Source: Sipunculus nudus
Taxonomy: Eukaryota > Annelida > Sipuncula > Golfingiida > Sipunculidae
Direction: 5' to 3'
Length of the DNA: 64,000 nucleotides
NCBI GenBank assembly: GCA_026874595.1
Contig: CM049321.1
Location: 26,709,479 to 26,773,478 of the forward strand
Shown piece by piece: positions 51,801-62,055 of this stretch. The stretch's first letter is position 1. Every line of letters starts with the position of its first letter. The translations under genes were made by a program, and so were the position numbers. The notes beneath the pieces are model-generated. The model was not told the origin of the DNA and ran no database searches. It was given only the letters and a program-made list of their open reading frames with translations.

Positions 51801-52877
51801 TATAATGATGATAAGGCTATTTGTTGAAGGATCTATAGTGTATGGAAAACTGCAAGAGTTCAATTTGACAGATACAAGGTTACGATTAACTATGCTGATG
51901 AGGGGATTTATGAATTTGTGACTGTATGACATAATATCTTGACAAGATCGGTCTTGACAAGGTGCATTATTTTGATGCCCCTCACGTCTACATTTTACAC
52001 AATATTGACACAATTTCTGGCATGTACATAGGTACCTATGGACAAATGGTCAACAGTACTGAACCACCTGGAAGGTTAAAATCTTAAAAATATGATGAAA
52101 TGTAGATAATGTTTGAGAGGAAGAGGTAATCTGGGCCATGGTTGGTTTATATGATTAAAGAAAATGTTGCAAATAATATTTGAGACCTGACCATGCCTTT
52201 CCACTGGTTACCTTTTTGATAAGCTGTTGACAGTTCAACAGTTTACACATTTGTCTGATGAGATCCAATTTATTTGGTAAACCTTTTTTATCAATTTTAT
52301 GATATGTATACAGTTGCCATACATCCCCATTCCACGGGTGCAATGACTTGATGGGGGGGGGGTTGTGTTATGATCAGAGTTACAATGCCTCTGTCTCTCT
52401 GTAGATATTTTCTTTAATTATTAAATTTTATGCTATAGCCATAGAACTATTGTTCACAGTGCCAAGGAGCAAAGCCTCAGTGGGATGAAGAAGGGGATGG
52501 TGAGAGTTACAACACCCTTGCATATACATACAGGATATGAAATTTAATTCAACAGTGCTTATAAAAAAAAAGTTTATTCATGAACATTAAATATTTAAAA
52601 CAGACAGAAAGATGGAGAAACAAAGCAAATAATTTTTTTCCCCATTCTACTGAGCCAAGAAAAAATTAACAATATTTGCATTTATTCCTTTTTTTCATTA
52701 CATAATTTTAATCCACGTTTCCGAATGTTACTATAAATTTACAGTATAACATACATGTGATTGTGAATATTTCAGTTGATTCACATTTCTAAATTGCATC
52801 AACATTTATAGCTAATGTATCTAGTTTATAGTACCTGTCAACAGAATGGGATGGAGGGAGGAATGGAGGCAATTAGG

Positions 52878-52917
<40 letters not shown>

Positions 52918-55900
52918 AAGATAGAGAAAGAAAGAGAAAAAGCAGAGGAGAGAGAGAAAGAGAGACCTAGACTGCCAGAGAGAGAGAGAAAGAGAGGCTC
53001 TCTGGTAATTACTGCCTGACCCAGCCTGACCCAGACACTCACAGTGGCTAGGTCAGACCTGAAGGTGTTATGTAACTGCCCAGTACACTGCATTTATACT
53101 GATCGGATGTAAACAATGAAGACATGGTACCTGGAAACTTGAATAAAATCTACAGTTTTTGATCAATTGGTTTCAAATTTCAGATTTTAACAGATGAAAT
53201 GTTAATGTGTACATGCTGTGAAAATTAAATCCACAGCACTAACAGGAAAAATTTGAATATTTATATTTTTTTAAATGGTATCAGGAAAAAAAAAGAAAAG
53301 TATTCTCAGCTATAAAACTAATACATGTTTTAAAATTAATCCAAGGATCAAAACACCCAATATATCATACCAGGAGCAAACTGGAGTTGGGAATGTTTAA
53401 TTTTATGAACTGAAATAAAGGACCAGTATTATAAATTTTGATTATTTAGCCAGTATCATGTAACAACTGATACAACCATGAGTTATAAGTCAAACAAATT
53501 AAAATCTTTAATGAGCACTTGTCTGAGTAATATTTTAAATTTTTGACATATTTATTTATTATTTTAATTTTGTAATAAATATAAACCAACAAGTTAAACA
53601 CCTGGAAAAGACCTGGAAATTTAGATTAATTTAATATAATCAACTGCATCCTTGTCTATCATTATCTTGCTTCATATAATCCCTAATAGTAAACAACAAT
53701 TTATTTTAATTATTTATTTTTCATTTTTATGGTTGAAATGAAAAATACCCAATGGTGACTGCATGGTGTCATTTGAAATACAATTTTGGCCATCCATGGA
53801 AGATCCATAAATGATCAGTAATTGCAAGGTAATCCCCTGTAACTCATTAACTATAAATTCCTTTTCCATTTATTTTTTTAAGTTCTTATCATAAACCAAG
53901 AATTAAAAAAAAAGTTTATTGTTATGTTTATGGCCTAACCAAATACTAGTGGAGGGGGTTGGACAGTTAGATCCAGTTGAAGCCACCCAAGAGCTGGCTG
54001 GCTGCAGAGTGCCTCGCTTCAAGCATGCATAATTGGCCTGAAAGGTCAATGTGGGGACATAAAAGAGGGGCTTCAGTACAGCCAAGGTGTGATATGGTCT
54101 CATAAAAACTTTCATAAAAGCTAGTTTTTGACCAATTCCTTTTAAAACTTCAGAATTTAGAAGCTAAAATCCTTACGTGTGCAAGATATGAAAATTAAAT
54201 CAACAGTGCTTACAGGGAAAAAACATGCCATGGCCAAAGTTGGGCAAAATTTAAGGTACTGATTTTATATTTATGCTAATAACTTATAAAATTTGAAAAA
54301 TTCAGAACTAATTTGGGGAATACAATTGAATCTTGATTAAATCATGTTATATCCCTGGCAAAAAATGTCTACCTTCAGCAATTTTCATGTTAAGAGAGTA
54401 AATATATTTCTTGATTTTTTACAAAGTGCATTATGTTTGGGCCTAGAACTTAAAACAATTACACAATACTGACATCATTTCTGGCATATGCATAGCGAAT
54501 GTATAGAAAAATATGTATATTATATATGATCAAAGTCAGATCAGTGGTTTTGATATTAGGCAATCTTAAAGTGTAACAATGAGGTTCTAATGGAAAAATG
54601 AAGTTTTTTCTTAATATCTCGAAGGAATGCAGTCCTAGTGACCAAACTTTTAGTATGGTAGAGGATTTGGGGGACATCTCACTGTATGCAAAATTTAAGG
54701 AACTTAGAGCTGAAGCTGGGGAGCTGAGCTCTAGTGAACTGCATAACACTAGCTTGATGTAAACAATATGTGACATGCTGCTTGAAAACTTGAATAAAAG
54801 CTACAGTTTTTGATCACCTGGTTTCAATTTTTTTTGTTTTAACAGTTGAAATGGTAACAAAAACATGCTCTGAAAATTAAATCCACAGCAGTTACAGGAA
54901 AAAAATGTGCCATGGTCAAACTTGGGCAAAATTTAAGGTACCAATTTTATATTTTTGCCAATATTTAAAACAAGGGACCTATGGGTCACGACGCTCAGCT
55001 GTTATATATGATAAAAAAATATTATTTAGAAATGAGGCACATGCTGGTTTTGTGTGGTAATAAATATAAGCTGTATTATGAGTTGTTGTTGTTTAGCTTA
55101 TGCATGATTTTGATAGTACCTTTGGAGACAGGGAAGAGGATTGATTAAATTTATTTTATTAACAAATGGAGTACTATTGTCACACAGATTTTGACTTGGC
55201 CATATAACTTATAAGCAGAACATATAATATAAGAGTTTAACTATTTATTAAAAAAAATTACAAATATTGTCCCAAATATAATTTTTATTAAAAATAATAA
55301 GAGAATCATATGATTTTTTAAAATGAAATATAACTGATATGATTATTAAAATAATATTAAAGAATATATTCATGAATGCATTCATGAATACATTTTGAAA
55401 GTATTTGCACGAGTATTCATATACCTTCATTTTTACCTGAATTCCCATTCTTTATGTGAGAAATTTTATAATGGAGTACATAATCATATTCGTATTTAAA
55501 TACAATTACAAAGTATTCGCACCATGTCTGGTATTTATTCAGTTTTCACCAAACAATGATGTTGAGAATCCAGAATATACAAAATTCACACATTTAAATA
55601 ATGATCATAAGTACCTGGTTTTATGGCTTTTATTTATATTAAAAAATAACTGTAAAAAATTCATTTTGGACTAATTTCACATCAATGTACACACAAGACA
55701 CAGTAGGAATCTAGATTTATATTATCAACTGCATCTTTGTCTATCATTAATTTCCTTCATATGATCCCTAATGTTCAGAAATGAATAATATGATTTACTT
55801 CTTTATCATTAAAACTGAACTGAAAAATGCCATAGGTGACTGCATGGTGTTATTTGGAATATGTGACATTCTACCCATCGATACAAGATTCTTATATCAT

Positions 55901-58900
55901 CAGTAACTGCAAGTTAATTTCCTGTTTTTTTAAACTAACAAATTCCTTTTCTATTTTTCTTTAATTTGTTATTAAAAACCAATAAAAATTTATTAATTTA
56001 TTGTTTATTGTTATGTTGTTGGTTAAAACTACTAGATGAGTTGGGTTGGACACCTGGATCAACTGTGGCTGGCCATAAGCTGCCTGGATTCTCGCCTCAA
56101 GCGTGCATAATTTGATGAAAGGTCAACAAGGTCAACATACAGGTGACTCAAGAGGGGCTGGAGAGAGCCAAAGTCTGACAAGGTCTCATAAAAAACATTA
56201 ATAAAAGCTACAATTTTTGGCCAATTTCTTTCAGCTTTCTAAACTAAAAAGCTGAAATCCTTATGTGTGCATGATATGAAAATTATATCAACAGTGCTAA
56301 CGGGAAACAAACGTGCCATGGTCACAGTTGGGCAAAAATTTAAGGTACTAATTTTATATTTATACTAATAACTTATAAAATTTGAAAAATTCAGAACTAA
56401 TTTTGGGTATTCAATTGAATCTTTATTAAACAATGTTACATCCCTGACAAAAAAATCTCTAGCTTCAGCAATGCCCTTGTTAAGGGAGTAAATATTTCTC
56501 GATTTTTACAAAGTGCATTATGTTTGGGCCCATAACTTAAAATAATTACGCAATACTGACATCATTCTGGCATGTGCATAGAGAATGAAAAATATGTATA
56601 TTATTTATGATTAAAGTCAGATCAGTGGTTTTGATATTAGGCAGTCTTGAAGTGTAACAATGGGTTTTAATGGAAAAATGAAGTTTTTCATTAATATCTC
56701 GAAGGTATTAAGTCCTAGTGACCAAATTCTTGGCATGGTAGGGGATTTTGGAGACATCTAACTGTATGCCAAATTTAAGGAACTTAGAGCTGAAGCTGGG
56801 GAGCTGAGCTCTTGCAAACTGCATAACACTAGCTTGCTGTAAACAATATGTTACATGGTGCTTGAAAACTTGATTAAAATCTACAGTTTTTGATCAACTG
56901 GTTTCAAATTTTTGGTGTTAACAGTTGAAATGCTAACAAAAACATGCTGTGAAAATTAAATCCACAGTACTTACAGGAAAAAAACGTGCCATGGTCAAAG
57001 TTGGGCAAAATTTAAGGTACCAATTTTTTATTTTTATTAATATTTTAAAAAATTTAAAAGATTTTCATCTAATTTTGGGTATACAATTTAATTTTGATTA
57101 ATTAAAGTTATATTACTGGAAAAAAGGTCCATAGCTTTAACATTTTTTGTGTTAAGTGATCAAATATCTTTCCTGATTTTTTACAAAATGCATTATGTTT
57201 GGGCCCATAACTTTTTTAAATTAAATAATTCAGACATAATTTCTGGCATGTACATAAGAACTATATAGAGGAATATTTATGGTAAATATGAGGAAAAACA
57301 GATGAGTGGTTTTGAAATTAGGCAGTCCTGAAGTGTGAAAATAGGTTTTAAATAAAAAATTGAGGTTTTTCCTTAATTTCTCAAAGGAACGAAGTCGCAA
57401 AGACCCAGTTTTCGGCTTGGTAGGAGATCTTGGGGACATCTAACATTATGCCGAATTTTGGATTCCTAGGTCTTACGGTTTCAAAACGTGCCACATCTAC
57501 GGACGGACGGACGGACGGACGGACGGACGGACGGACGGACAGACGGACGGACGACGGACAATGGACCACGACTATAGCTCAGATGACTTATAGTCAGCTG
57601 AGCTAAAAATTTAACAGATTTTGATCTAATTTTTGGTATACAATTAAATTTTGGTTATTTAAAGTAGTATTACTGAAAAAAAAATTCCTACCTTTAACAC
57701 TTTTGGTCTTAAGTGACAAAATATCTTTCCTCATTTTTTTACAAAGTCCATTAATTTTGGGCCCATAACTTTTTTAAATTAAATAATACTGACTTAATTT
57801 CTGGCATGTACATAGGAACCATATAGAGGAATATTTATGGTAAAAATGAAGAAAACCAGATGAGTGGTTTTGATATTAGGCAGTCCTGAAGTGTGAAAAT
57901 AGATTTCTAATAAAAAATTGAGGTTTTTCCTTAATATCTCGAAGGAACGAAGTCATATTGACCCAATATTTGGCATGGTAGGAGATTTTGGGGACATCTA
58001 ACTGTATGCCGAATTTCAGATTTGTAGGTCCAATGGTGTCGAAACATGCCAGTCTTACGGACGGACATCCAGACGGACGGACAACGGACAATGGACCACG
58101 ACTATAGCTCAGATGACTTATAGTCAGCTGAGCTAAAAATGACTGGTATCCATCTAGCCGTGACAACCCGACTCAGTAGGCAATCGGATAATTGGGCTGG
58201 TAAGCCTACTCAAGTCGTGATACTGGTAATGTCGGGGAATGTATCGCAGTGGTCTTGCGTCAGGTTGCGTTCATATTGTGGTAAACCGCCCATAATCTCA
58301 ATATTTTGCTTAGAATGGTGAATATACACAAAAGTATATATGTAAGCTCACAACCAAAACTAAAACACTGTCTCCATGGACACGGGTCATTTCCTGTGTT
58401 GCCTGCAAGTTGCCTGTGTCCTGTAACCCGTGCAAGCCATGCTTGTGTTCATGCGGTCATAAATTCGACAAACATGCCGAGGGGTTTACCAATGCGCTGG
58501 GTTAAACAGGAACATTTCTCACTTATATTGGGTATTATTAGAAAGTACACAAAAAATGCTAATGAATGGTCTGGTTTATTTTGACTGACAGTGTACCTGT
58601 AGCCCATGAAGCGTTGTCAGAAATGTCGAAAATATTTGCATCTTTACAACCAGATGATCTTATAACCAGACCTTCCGTGTCACATATTCTTCTTCCAGTC
58701 CAAAGCAGCTCCTTTCCCCAAATCACTCTTCACAGATACATGTGTTTCATCCATGTCAGCCGCAACTTGGTGGCGCTACCTCAGGGACACCAAGTCTGAT
58801 GTACCCCAGGAACTCAGTGAGTTAGCAATTCGCCTTCATCAACTGCCTTCTAGCACAGCATCAATTGAAAGAATTTTTTCAAACTTTGGGCTTGTGCAGT

Positions 58901-61596
58901 CCAAACTGCGAAACAGACTTGGACTTGAGAAAACTGCCAAGCTTGTAACATGTTACCGCACCCTGAGAGGTCCATCAGAGTTGGATTGGTAAATTATATG
59001 TATCAATGAACCTTATTTCTTAGCCATCAATGGACTTTTTAAGTGTAACTGATATATCTGATTATCTGTTTACCTATCACTATGTATATACATACAAACA
59101 AGCTGTTTTTAAGGAAAACAATATAAATTTTTCATATCTTGGTTTTGTGATTTGAGTATGTTTGTTTAAATAAATATATGTGTGTGTGTGTGTGTGTGAG
59201 ATGATATTTCCTTTTAATTCAGTCAGATATCTGCTGGTCTCTCTTTTTATAAGATTATTAATGGTTTTTTCCAGTTTTTCCCACTTTGAGAGGTTTTTCC
59301 AAAGGCGGTAAATATCGGTATTTACCAGCTGGTATATACCGCACTGGGAAAAACTTAACAACCCTGTTATAAGGCCTTATAATGCGATCCTCAGACGTAG
59401 ATGTCATGACACTCTGGCACCAGTAATCTGGTCGTAATGCCAGAGGGTCAATATGACGCTAGTATCCATCTGGTTCCATTGCCCTTTCTCTCCTAGATGC
59501 CTTATCTACTATCTAGCAGACAAAACCATAGAAATTGTAGAAGGTAGACCCTGCACATTTTCTGAGTACTTTTGACCTTGTGCGTTGGGTACCTGTCCTA
59601 GTGAGCTGGTGTGATTATTTCAGCCAGCGGAATGCATGGGTTACATCACCACTGCTGTGAGTGTCCTGGTGACTGGGCCACTGGTTACACATGGGATTGT
59701 TTCAACCAGTGAGGTGAATGTATTAAATTTCAGCTGGGTGGGCAAAGAGGTTAGCAGTGTCTACCGTTTGTGTTCACTATGTCCATTAGACAAATGAATT
59801 AAAGGTAGTGGCCTGTGGCCCTGTATATACTACAGAGCCACAACTTGGTCTATTTCTCTCCTTGATGTGGACTCCCATTCACAGAAATTGGATGTATTAT
59901 GAATCACCCAGAGCCATTTCATTTTGCCTGACACCACACCAGGCCAGAAACACACATACATAGGGCAGAGGCTCAGAAAGAAAGGACATCAACTGCTGGC
60001 ACAGGGCCCTGTGCACACACATTGCCAGGTTGGTGTGCTATCAGTGAAGGTGATATGTAACAACATTGGTTCCCGGCACTCCTCGTTGGGCTGGTATGTT
60101 TTGCTGGTAGCGGTAACATAGCTACAATAAAATAATCTTAACGTCAGAATACTAGGTCAATGAAACTGGAACAAAGTTACCCCCAGTTATGCCTTTGTTG
60201 TAAACACAGAGCCTCTAGGTCACTGCCTTCATTTATCTAGCGGACAGGAAATCATGCATCTTCTGACAATGCACCCAGTGTAAGTACATCTTATCTTAAG
60301 TGTGGTGAACTGGGGCGATTGTTTCAGCCAGCGATGTGCAATTCACTTGTTACATTATCACTGCTGTGAGTATCCTTGTAACTGGACCACTGGCTACATG
60401 GGTTGTTCCCAGGGTTACACACTGGAATATTTAAGCCGGCCAGGTGCATGTGTCACATTTCAGCTCGGTGGTTCAAGGAGTTAGCAGTGATGACGCAAAT
60501 CGTGCACTGCACATAGCTGGCTGAAACAATCAACCCGGCTCACCATCGTCAAACAGTGCATGCATTCCCACCTGCTAGATAAATGAAGGCAGAGACCTGT
60601 GGCACTGTGTTTTACTATGGAGCCACAACTGGGTCTTAGACAAAGTGCAGGAGAATTGGTGGCAGAACTATAGAAACCGGGCTGCAGCCTACCGCCAGTA
60701 CCTTATGCTCAACCGGTGTCGCATAATAAATTGTTTCCTGACAAAGGCCGTAATACATATTATTTTTCTGAGAATTCCCATATTTAATTTTGCTCATAAC
60801 TCGAGTCTATTATATTAGAGGAGGGGTGCAGGGAACCTGGGTTTAGCTTAATTCTCCTGTTCAAATAGTAAATGGTTCCCCATTTTCCCAAATAGATGGC
60901 ACTTCAATCGCACATATAAATGAACACAACTCGCCCCTGCTGGTATCTGGTCTTCATGGCTCACTTAGTAGCGTGTAGGCCTCCTAGTCTAGAGATTGTA
61001 GATTTGATTCCCGATTCAGACAACTTCTGATGTTTAGTAGTTGTTTATGTTAGAAGAGTTGATATGAGTGTAGAGACATTTACAGGGAAAAGTAGGAGTT
61101 AAAATAGGGAATGAGAGGAGACAGTTTAATTTATATTTTCATGTTTCTCAATAGAAGCATAGCCCGCGTTCTATAGTGTCTCCGAATCGGTAATAACTAA
61201 TAATATGACTTTTTTTTAATTAAACTGAATATTATTAGAGTAGTACACAAGTAGTATCAATCTATATGCAGACCTTAGGACTCACCAGTCGTACCAGAGA
61301 CTGAGAGAGCGCGTGACATTGGTATTTATTGCCCTTACCAGCTAACTGGTATTACAATCCCCCCCCCCCCCCCCCCACCACCACCACACCACTCTGATAA
61401 CAATCAACAATCTATTATCGCTCACTAGTATGTCACTAGGTTGTCAGAAACGTTCATTTTCGGTAGATTTTCATTGGAGCTTACCTCCCCCATAGCTAAG
61501 CCATCTATAGTACGGACCGTACGGAAACAGACGTTTATAATACAGCGGTAGCAAGTCAGGCAGGGCTTCAGGATCGTAGTCGAATTCCGAGGCCAT
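39866..61596 (-). CDS. PRIM1: DNA primase small (catalytic) subunit PRIM1, 11 coding exons placed
   Basis: Spliced - strand reading from ATG 61594-61596 (context CTACCATGG) gives 409 codons in 11 exons, close to the usual length of about 420. PRIM1 makes the RNA primer in the nuclear Pol alpha-primase complex with PRIM2 and POLA1. Visible signatures: [10 protein letters not shown] near the N-terminus; [11 protein letters not shown] with the metal-binding Asp pair at residues about 112 and 114; CC at 124-125 plus CxxC at 131-134 as zinc ligands; [10 protein letters not shown] for nucleotide binding; [16 protein letters not shown] with the third catalytic Asp. Intron phases are consistent throughout. 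The 3' end is uncertain: either the last exon reads through to TGA at 39866-39868 (420 codons) or it splices at GTCAGT after 39901 to a small exon I could not find. Introns are rich in transposons. Confidence 0.93.
39901..39999 (-). CDS. PRIM1: PRIM1 exon 11 (C-terminal)
   Basis: [18 protein letters not shown], then [13 protein letters not shown], corresponding to the conserved YKKTSL..V..FE.FL C-terminal helix of primases. Acceptor CTGTAG. Donor-like GTCAGT follows after 39901; without splicing, 11 more codons run to TGA at 39866. Confidence 0.85.
40687..40818 (-). CDS. PRIM1: PRIM1 exon 10
   Basis: 132 bp, acceptor TTACAG, donor [24 protein letters not shown] then [16 protein letters not shown], the characteristic RI.VPID....FDPF..PT segment. 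Confidence 0.92.
40909..41930 (+). repeat. Interspersed repeat family R2, copy 2, with G-rich tracts
   Basis: Starts AAACAAGGGACCCATGGGTC and shares CCATTCTACTGAG and AAATTGCATCAACATTTATA with the copy at 51511. Contains G-runs at 41036-41050 and 41755-41806. Lies in PRIM1 intron 9/10 region (between exons 10 and 9). Right boundary approximate. Confidence 0.6.
41755..41806. repeat. G-rich tract with several long G-runs
   Basis: Three G-runs of 8 or more separated by GA/AACT; G-quadruplex potential on the + strand. Confidence 0.85.
42010..42672 (-). repeat. Interspersed repeat family R1, copy 2
   Basis: Same blocks as copy 1 in reverse: GTGCCATGGTCAAA, GGCAAAATTTAAGGTACCA, AATTTCTGGCATGTACATAG, GTGGTTTTGATATTAGGC, then a GACGGACGGAC tract and GACCACGACTATAACTC before AGCTAAAAA. 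Confidence 0.8.
42760..43040 (-). repeat. tRNA-derived SINE-like sequence
   Basis: On the - strand, TCTAGAGGTAGAGC (43018-43032) resembles an A box and GTTCATGAGTT (42989-42999) a B box about 30 bp later. A body of roughly 200 bp continues leftwards. Tail and target duplication not resolved. Confidence 0.4.
43221..43353 (-). CDS. PRIM1: PRIM1 exon 9
   Basis: 133 bp, acceptor ACTGTAG, donor [24 protein letters not shown], then [18 protein letters not shown] with the third catalytic Asp, and PFCIHPKTG. Confidence 0.94.
44032..44132 (-). CDS. PRIM1: PRIM1 exon 8
   Basis: 101 bp, acceptor AACAG, donor [24 protein letters not shown] then [16 protein letters not shown], matching the QRW..LKK region of primase. 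Too short to stand out as a single frame. Confidence 0.9.
44781..44798. repeat. Poly-C tract
   Basis: Run of about 17 C in the PRIM1 intron between exons 8 and 7. Confidence 0.9.
44880..45785. repeat. Interspersed repeat with two 278-bp units and GGTGGCGCCACC palindromes
   Basis: Flanked by GTATCCGC-type ends (44918 and 45752-45785). Two 278-bp units are offset from 45038 to 45316 and from 45186 to 45464. The perfect 12-bp palindrome GGTGGCGCCACC occurs at 45186, 45315 and 45464, with a one-base variant at 45037. No coding capacity supported. Confidence 0.65.
46350..46462 (-). CDS. PRIM1: PRIM1 exon 7
   Basis: 113 bp, acceptor ATAACAG, donor [26 protein letters not shown] then [17 protein letters not shown], matching the family's W..ILALVPE. 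Confidence 0.91.
47138..47199 (-). CDS. PRIM1: PRIM1 exon 6
   Basis: 62 bp, acceptor TCCACAG, donor [26 protein letters not shown] bridges EYLSVVK of exon 5 and RRSIESV of exon 7 in frame, as in known primases (GG...KKV.L...IHPFI). Confidence 0.9.
47838..47974 (-). CDS. PRIM1: PRIM1 exon 5
   Basis: 137 bp, acceptor TTTCAG, donor [26 protein letters not shown] then [20 protein letters not shown] and YLSVVK. Carries the SGRRG.HCWV active-site motif, among the most conserved in the family. Confidence 0.95.
48442..48515 (-). CDS. PRIM1: PRIM1 exon 4
   Basis: 74 bp, acceptor TTTTAG, donor [26 protein letters not shown] then DTALR. Holds the CxxC half of the zinc motif. Confidence 0.92.
48746..49631. 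mobile_element. Non-autonomous hAT element, complete, with 8-bp target duplication
   Basis: Ends are inverted: TAGGGTTGGGA at the left and, read from the right, TAGTGTTGGGA. Both sides are flanked by the identical 8-mer ATCTCATG (48738-48745 and 49632-49639). An 8-bp duplication and TAGxG ends are diagnostic of hAT transposons. Subterminal sequence is rich in ATCACGATATC-type palindromes. At 886 bp with only short frames (largest 92 codons, no transposase motif), it depends on an autonomous relative. Lies in the PRIM1 intron between exons 4 and 3. Confidence 0.85.
50250..50356 (-). CDS. PRIM1: PRIM1 exon 3
   Basis: 107 bp, acceptor CTTCCAG, donor [24 protein letters not shown] then [17 protein letters not shown]. 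Carries the catalytic DxD and the first two zinc Cys. Too short to appear as an independent frame. Confidence 0.95.
50791..50948 (-). CDS. PRIM1: PRIM1 exon 2
   Basis: 158 bp, acceptor TTTTCAG, donor [24 protein letters not shown] then [18 protein letters not shown] and [13 protein letters not shown], near-identical in style to other metazoan primases ([18 protein letters not shown]). Confidence 0.95.
51511..52830 (+). repeat. Interspersed repeat family R2, copy 3
   Basis: Starts AAACAAGGGACCCATGGGTC, followed by CGGCGCTCAGCTGATCATG. Shares GAGTTACAACACC, CCATTCTACTGAG and AAATTGCATCAACATTTATA with copy 2. Also holds a TTTCTGGCATGTACATAGG block in common with R1. In PRIM1 intron 1. Confidence 0.6.
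52879..52990. repeat. (GA)n microsatellite and GA-rich tract
   Basis: Pure AG repeats at about 52880-52912, then imperfect GAAAG/GAGA runs. The Leu/Ser-rich frame on the - strand is an artefact. Confidence 0.92.
53640..54960 (-). repeat. Large interspersed repeat unit, copy A
   Basis: Parallels 55720-57040 block by block, at an offset of about 2.08 kb (CAACTGCATC..TGTCTATCATTA, AAGCATGCATAATT, AAGAGGGGCT, AGCTGAAGCTGGGGAGCTGAG). Diverged. Contains R1-like internal sequence. Confidence 0.65.
54968..55050 (+). repeat. R2 family fragment
   Basis: AAACAAGGGACCTATGGGTC followed by a CGACGCTCAGCTG stretch, an R2-type start that interrupts the copy A repeat. Confidence 0.5.
55720..57040 (-). repeat. 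Large interspersed repeat unit, copy B
   Basis: Second copy of the 53640-54960 sequence; many substitutions and small indels suggest an old duplication or two insertions of the same family. Confidence 0.65.
57000..57609 (-). repeat. Interspersed repeat family R1, copy 3
   Basis: GGGCAAAATTTAAGGTACCA through AATTTCTGGCATGTACATAA, a (CGGA)n tract at 57500-57555 and the end ATAGTCAGCTGAGCTAAAAA. Closest relative of the adjacent copy. Confidence 0.8.
57498..57556. repeat. (CGGA)n microsatellite inside R1
   Basis: About a dozen CGGA units with one interruption. Yields an artefactual VRPS-repeat frame on the - strand. Confidence 0.92.
57610..58139 (-). repeat. Interspersed repeat family R1, copy 4
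   Basis: Repeats the preceding copy almost in register, again ending ATAGTCAGCTGAGCTAAAAA at 58139. Two R1 copies therefore lie head-to-tail. Confidence 0.8.
58560..58994 (+). pseudogene. hAT transposase C-terminal remnant (frameshifted)
   Basis: A + strand frame at 58753-58992 ends with [20 protein letters not shown] and [17 protein letters not shown], the hAT dimerisation region (LP.S.A..ER.FS..G....K.RNRL). Preceding transposase-like sequence ([18 protein letters not shown]) lies in a different frame, so a frameshift separates them. The catalytic N-terminal part was not found. A decayed, 5'-truncated transposon in PRIM1 intron 1. Confidence 0.72.
59180..59366 (+). mobile_element. hAT right terminus downstream of the transposase remnant
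   Basis: A (GT)n run at 59183-59198, then sequence ending AAAAACTTAACAACCCTG at 59366; read inward this is CAGGGTTGTTAAG, a typical hAT terminal motif. It follows the transposase stop by about 370 bp, as expected for the 3' end. The following 8-mer TTATAAGG was not found upstream, consistent with loss of the left end. Confidence 0.5.
59590..60660. repeat. Diverged direct repeat with a nested inverted repeat
   Basis: 59600-59770 and 60305-60490 match in order (ATTTCAGCCAGCG, CACTGCTGTGAGT, ACTGG.CCACTGG, AATTTCAGCTGGGTGG or ACATTTCAGCTCGGTGG, GTTAGCAGTG). Separately, 60195-60246 and 60573-60625 are inverted copies (CTGCCTTCATTTATCTAG vs CTAGATAAATGAAGGCAG). Non-coding; probably a transposon remnant. 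Confidence 0.5.
60955..61025 (+). repeat. tRNA-like / SINE-head sequence
   Basis: CACTTAGTAGCGTGTAGG resembles an A box and GATTTGATTCC a B box, with 5' GTCT and 3' AGAC that could pair. The T-stem is poor, so an intact tRNA gene is unlikely. Confidence 0.35.
61357..61377. repeat. Poly-C tract in PRIM1 intron 1
   Basis: About 18 C followed by (CCA)n. Confidence 0.9.
61485..61596 (-). CDS. PRIM1: PRIM1 exon 1 with start codon
   Basis: 112 bp from ATG to donor [26 protein letters not shown] then [17 protein letters not shown], the typical primase N-terminus (LLP.YY.RLFP...Y.RWL.YGG). ATG context CTACCATGG is strong, and no upstream in-frame Met is needed. Intron 1 that follows is about 10.5 kb. 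Confidence 0.95.
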
Positions 61597-62051
61597 GGTA
61601 GAATTTGGCGCTAAAGTTACGATGGAGTCTTCACTAATTCGGGCCAGTTTGCTAAACGATTAGTTTTATTTGTTATTGATAGATGGCAGCACTTTATGGT
61701 CTAGTGCGCCTAATAATAATTAAACTGTATTTTGTTATGCCTTTGTTCCCAATTTGTTTTGAAAAATATATGCTTTTAAAGATACGGCTGGCTCTTTCCA
61801 CTGAAAAAAAGACGCATGAAACTAACCGTACTGAATGTAGACCTAATATCATAATAATCAATGTTCATTGATGAATAATTAGATAATTAATTATTAATTA
61901 ATTTCGATAAACGATAGATTTAAAGATTTCCTTGTTAAAGAAGTTAGTGTTAATATGCAGATTCATTTAACTTCCTATTACTAAAGATTCCTTGTTATTT
62001 TCATCGGGGCAAATTACCAGGCGGGATAACAAATTGTCGCGGTTGAAGAGC
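61597..62051 (-). promoter_or_regulatory. PRIM1 5' flank, probable promoter region
   Basis: Placed only by position upstream of the PRIM1 start. I see no clear TATA box or other decisive element; AT-rich with TTAATTAATTA-type palindromes near 61885-61905. Confidence 0.35.
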
Positions 62052-62055
62052 TCAA

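Noticed and set aside
52821-53093. Leu/Ser-rich 90-codon frame on the - strand
   Set aside because: Product of the (GA)n microsatellite.
60955-61025. Functional tRNA gene
   Set aside because: A and B boxes are approximate and the T-stem does not pair well; more likely a SINE relic.
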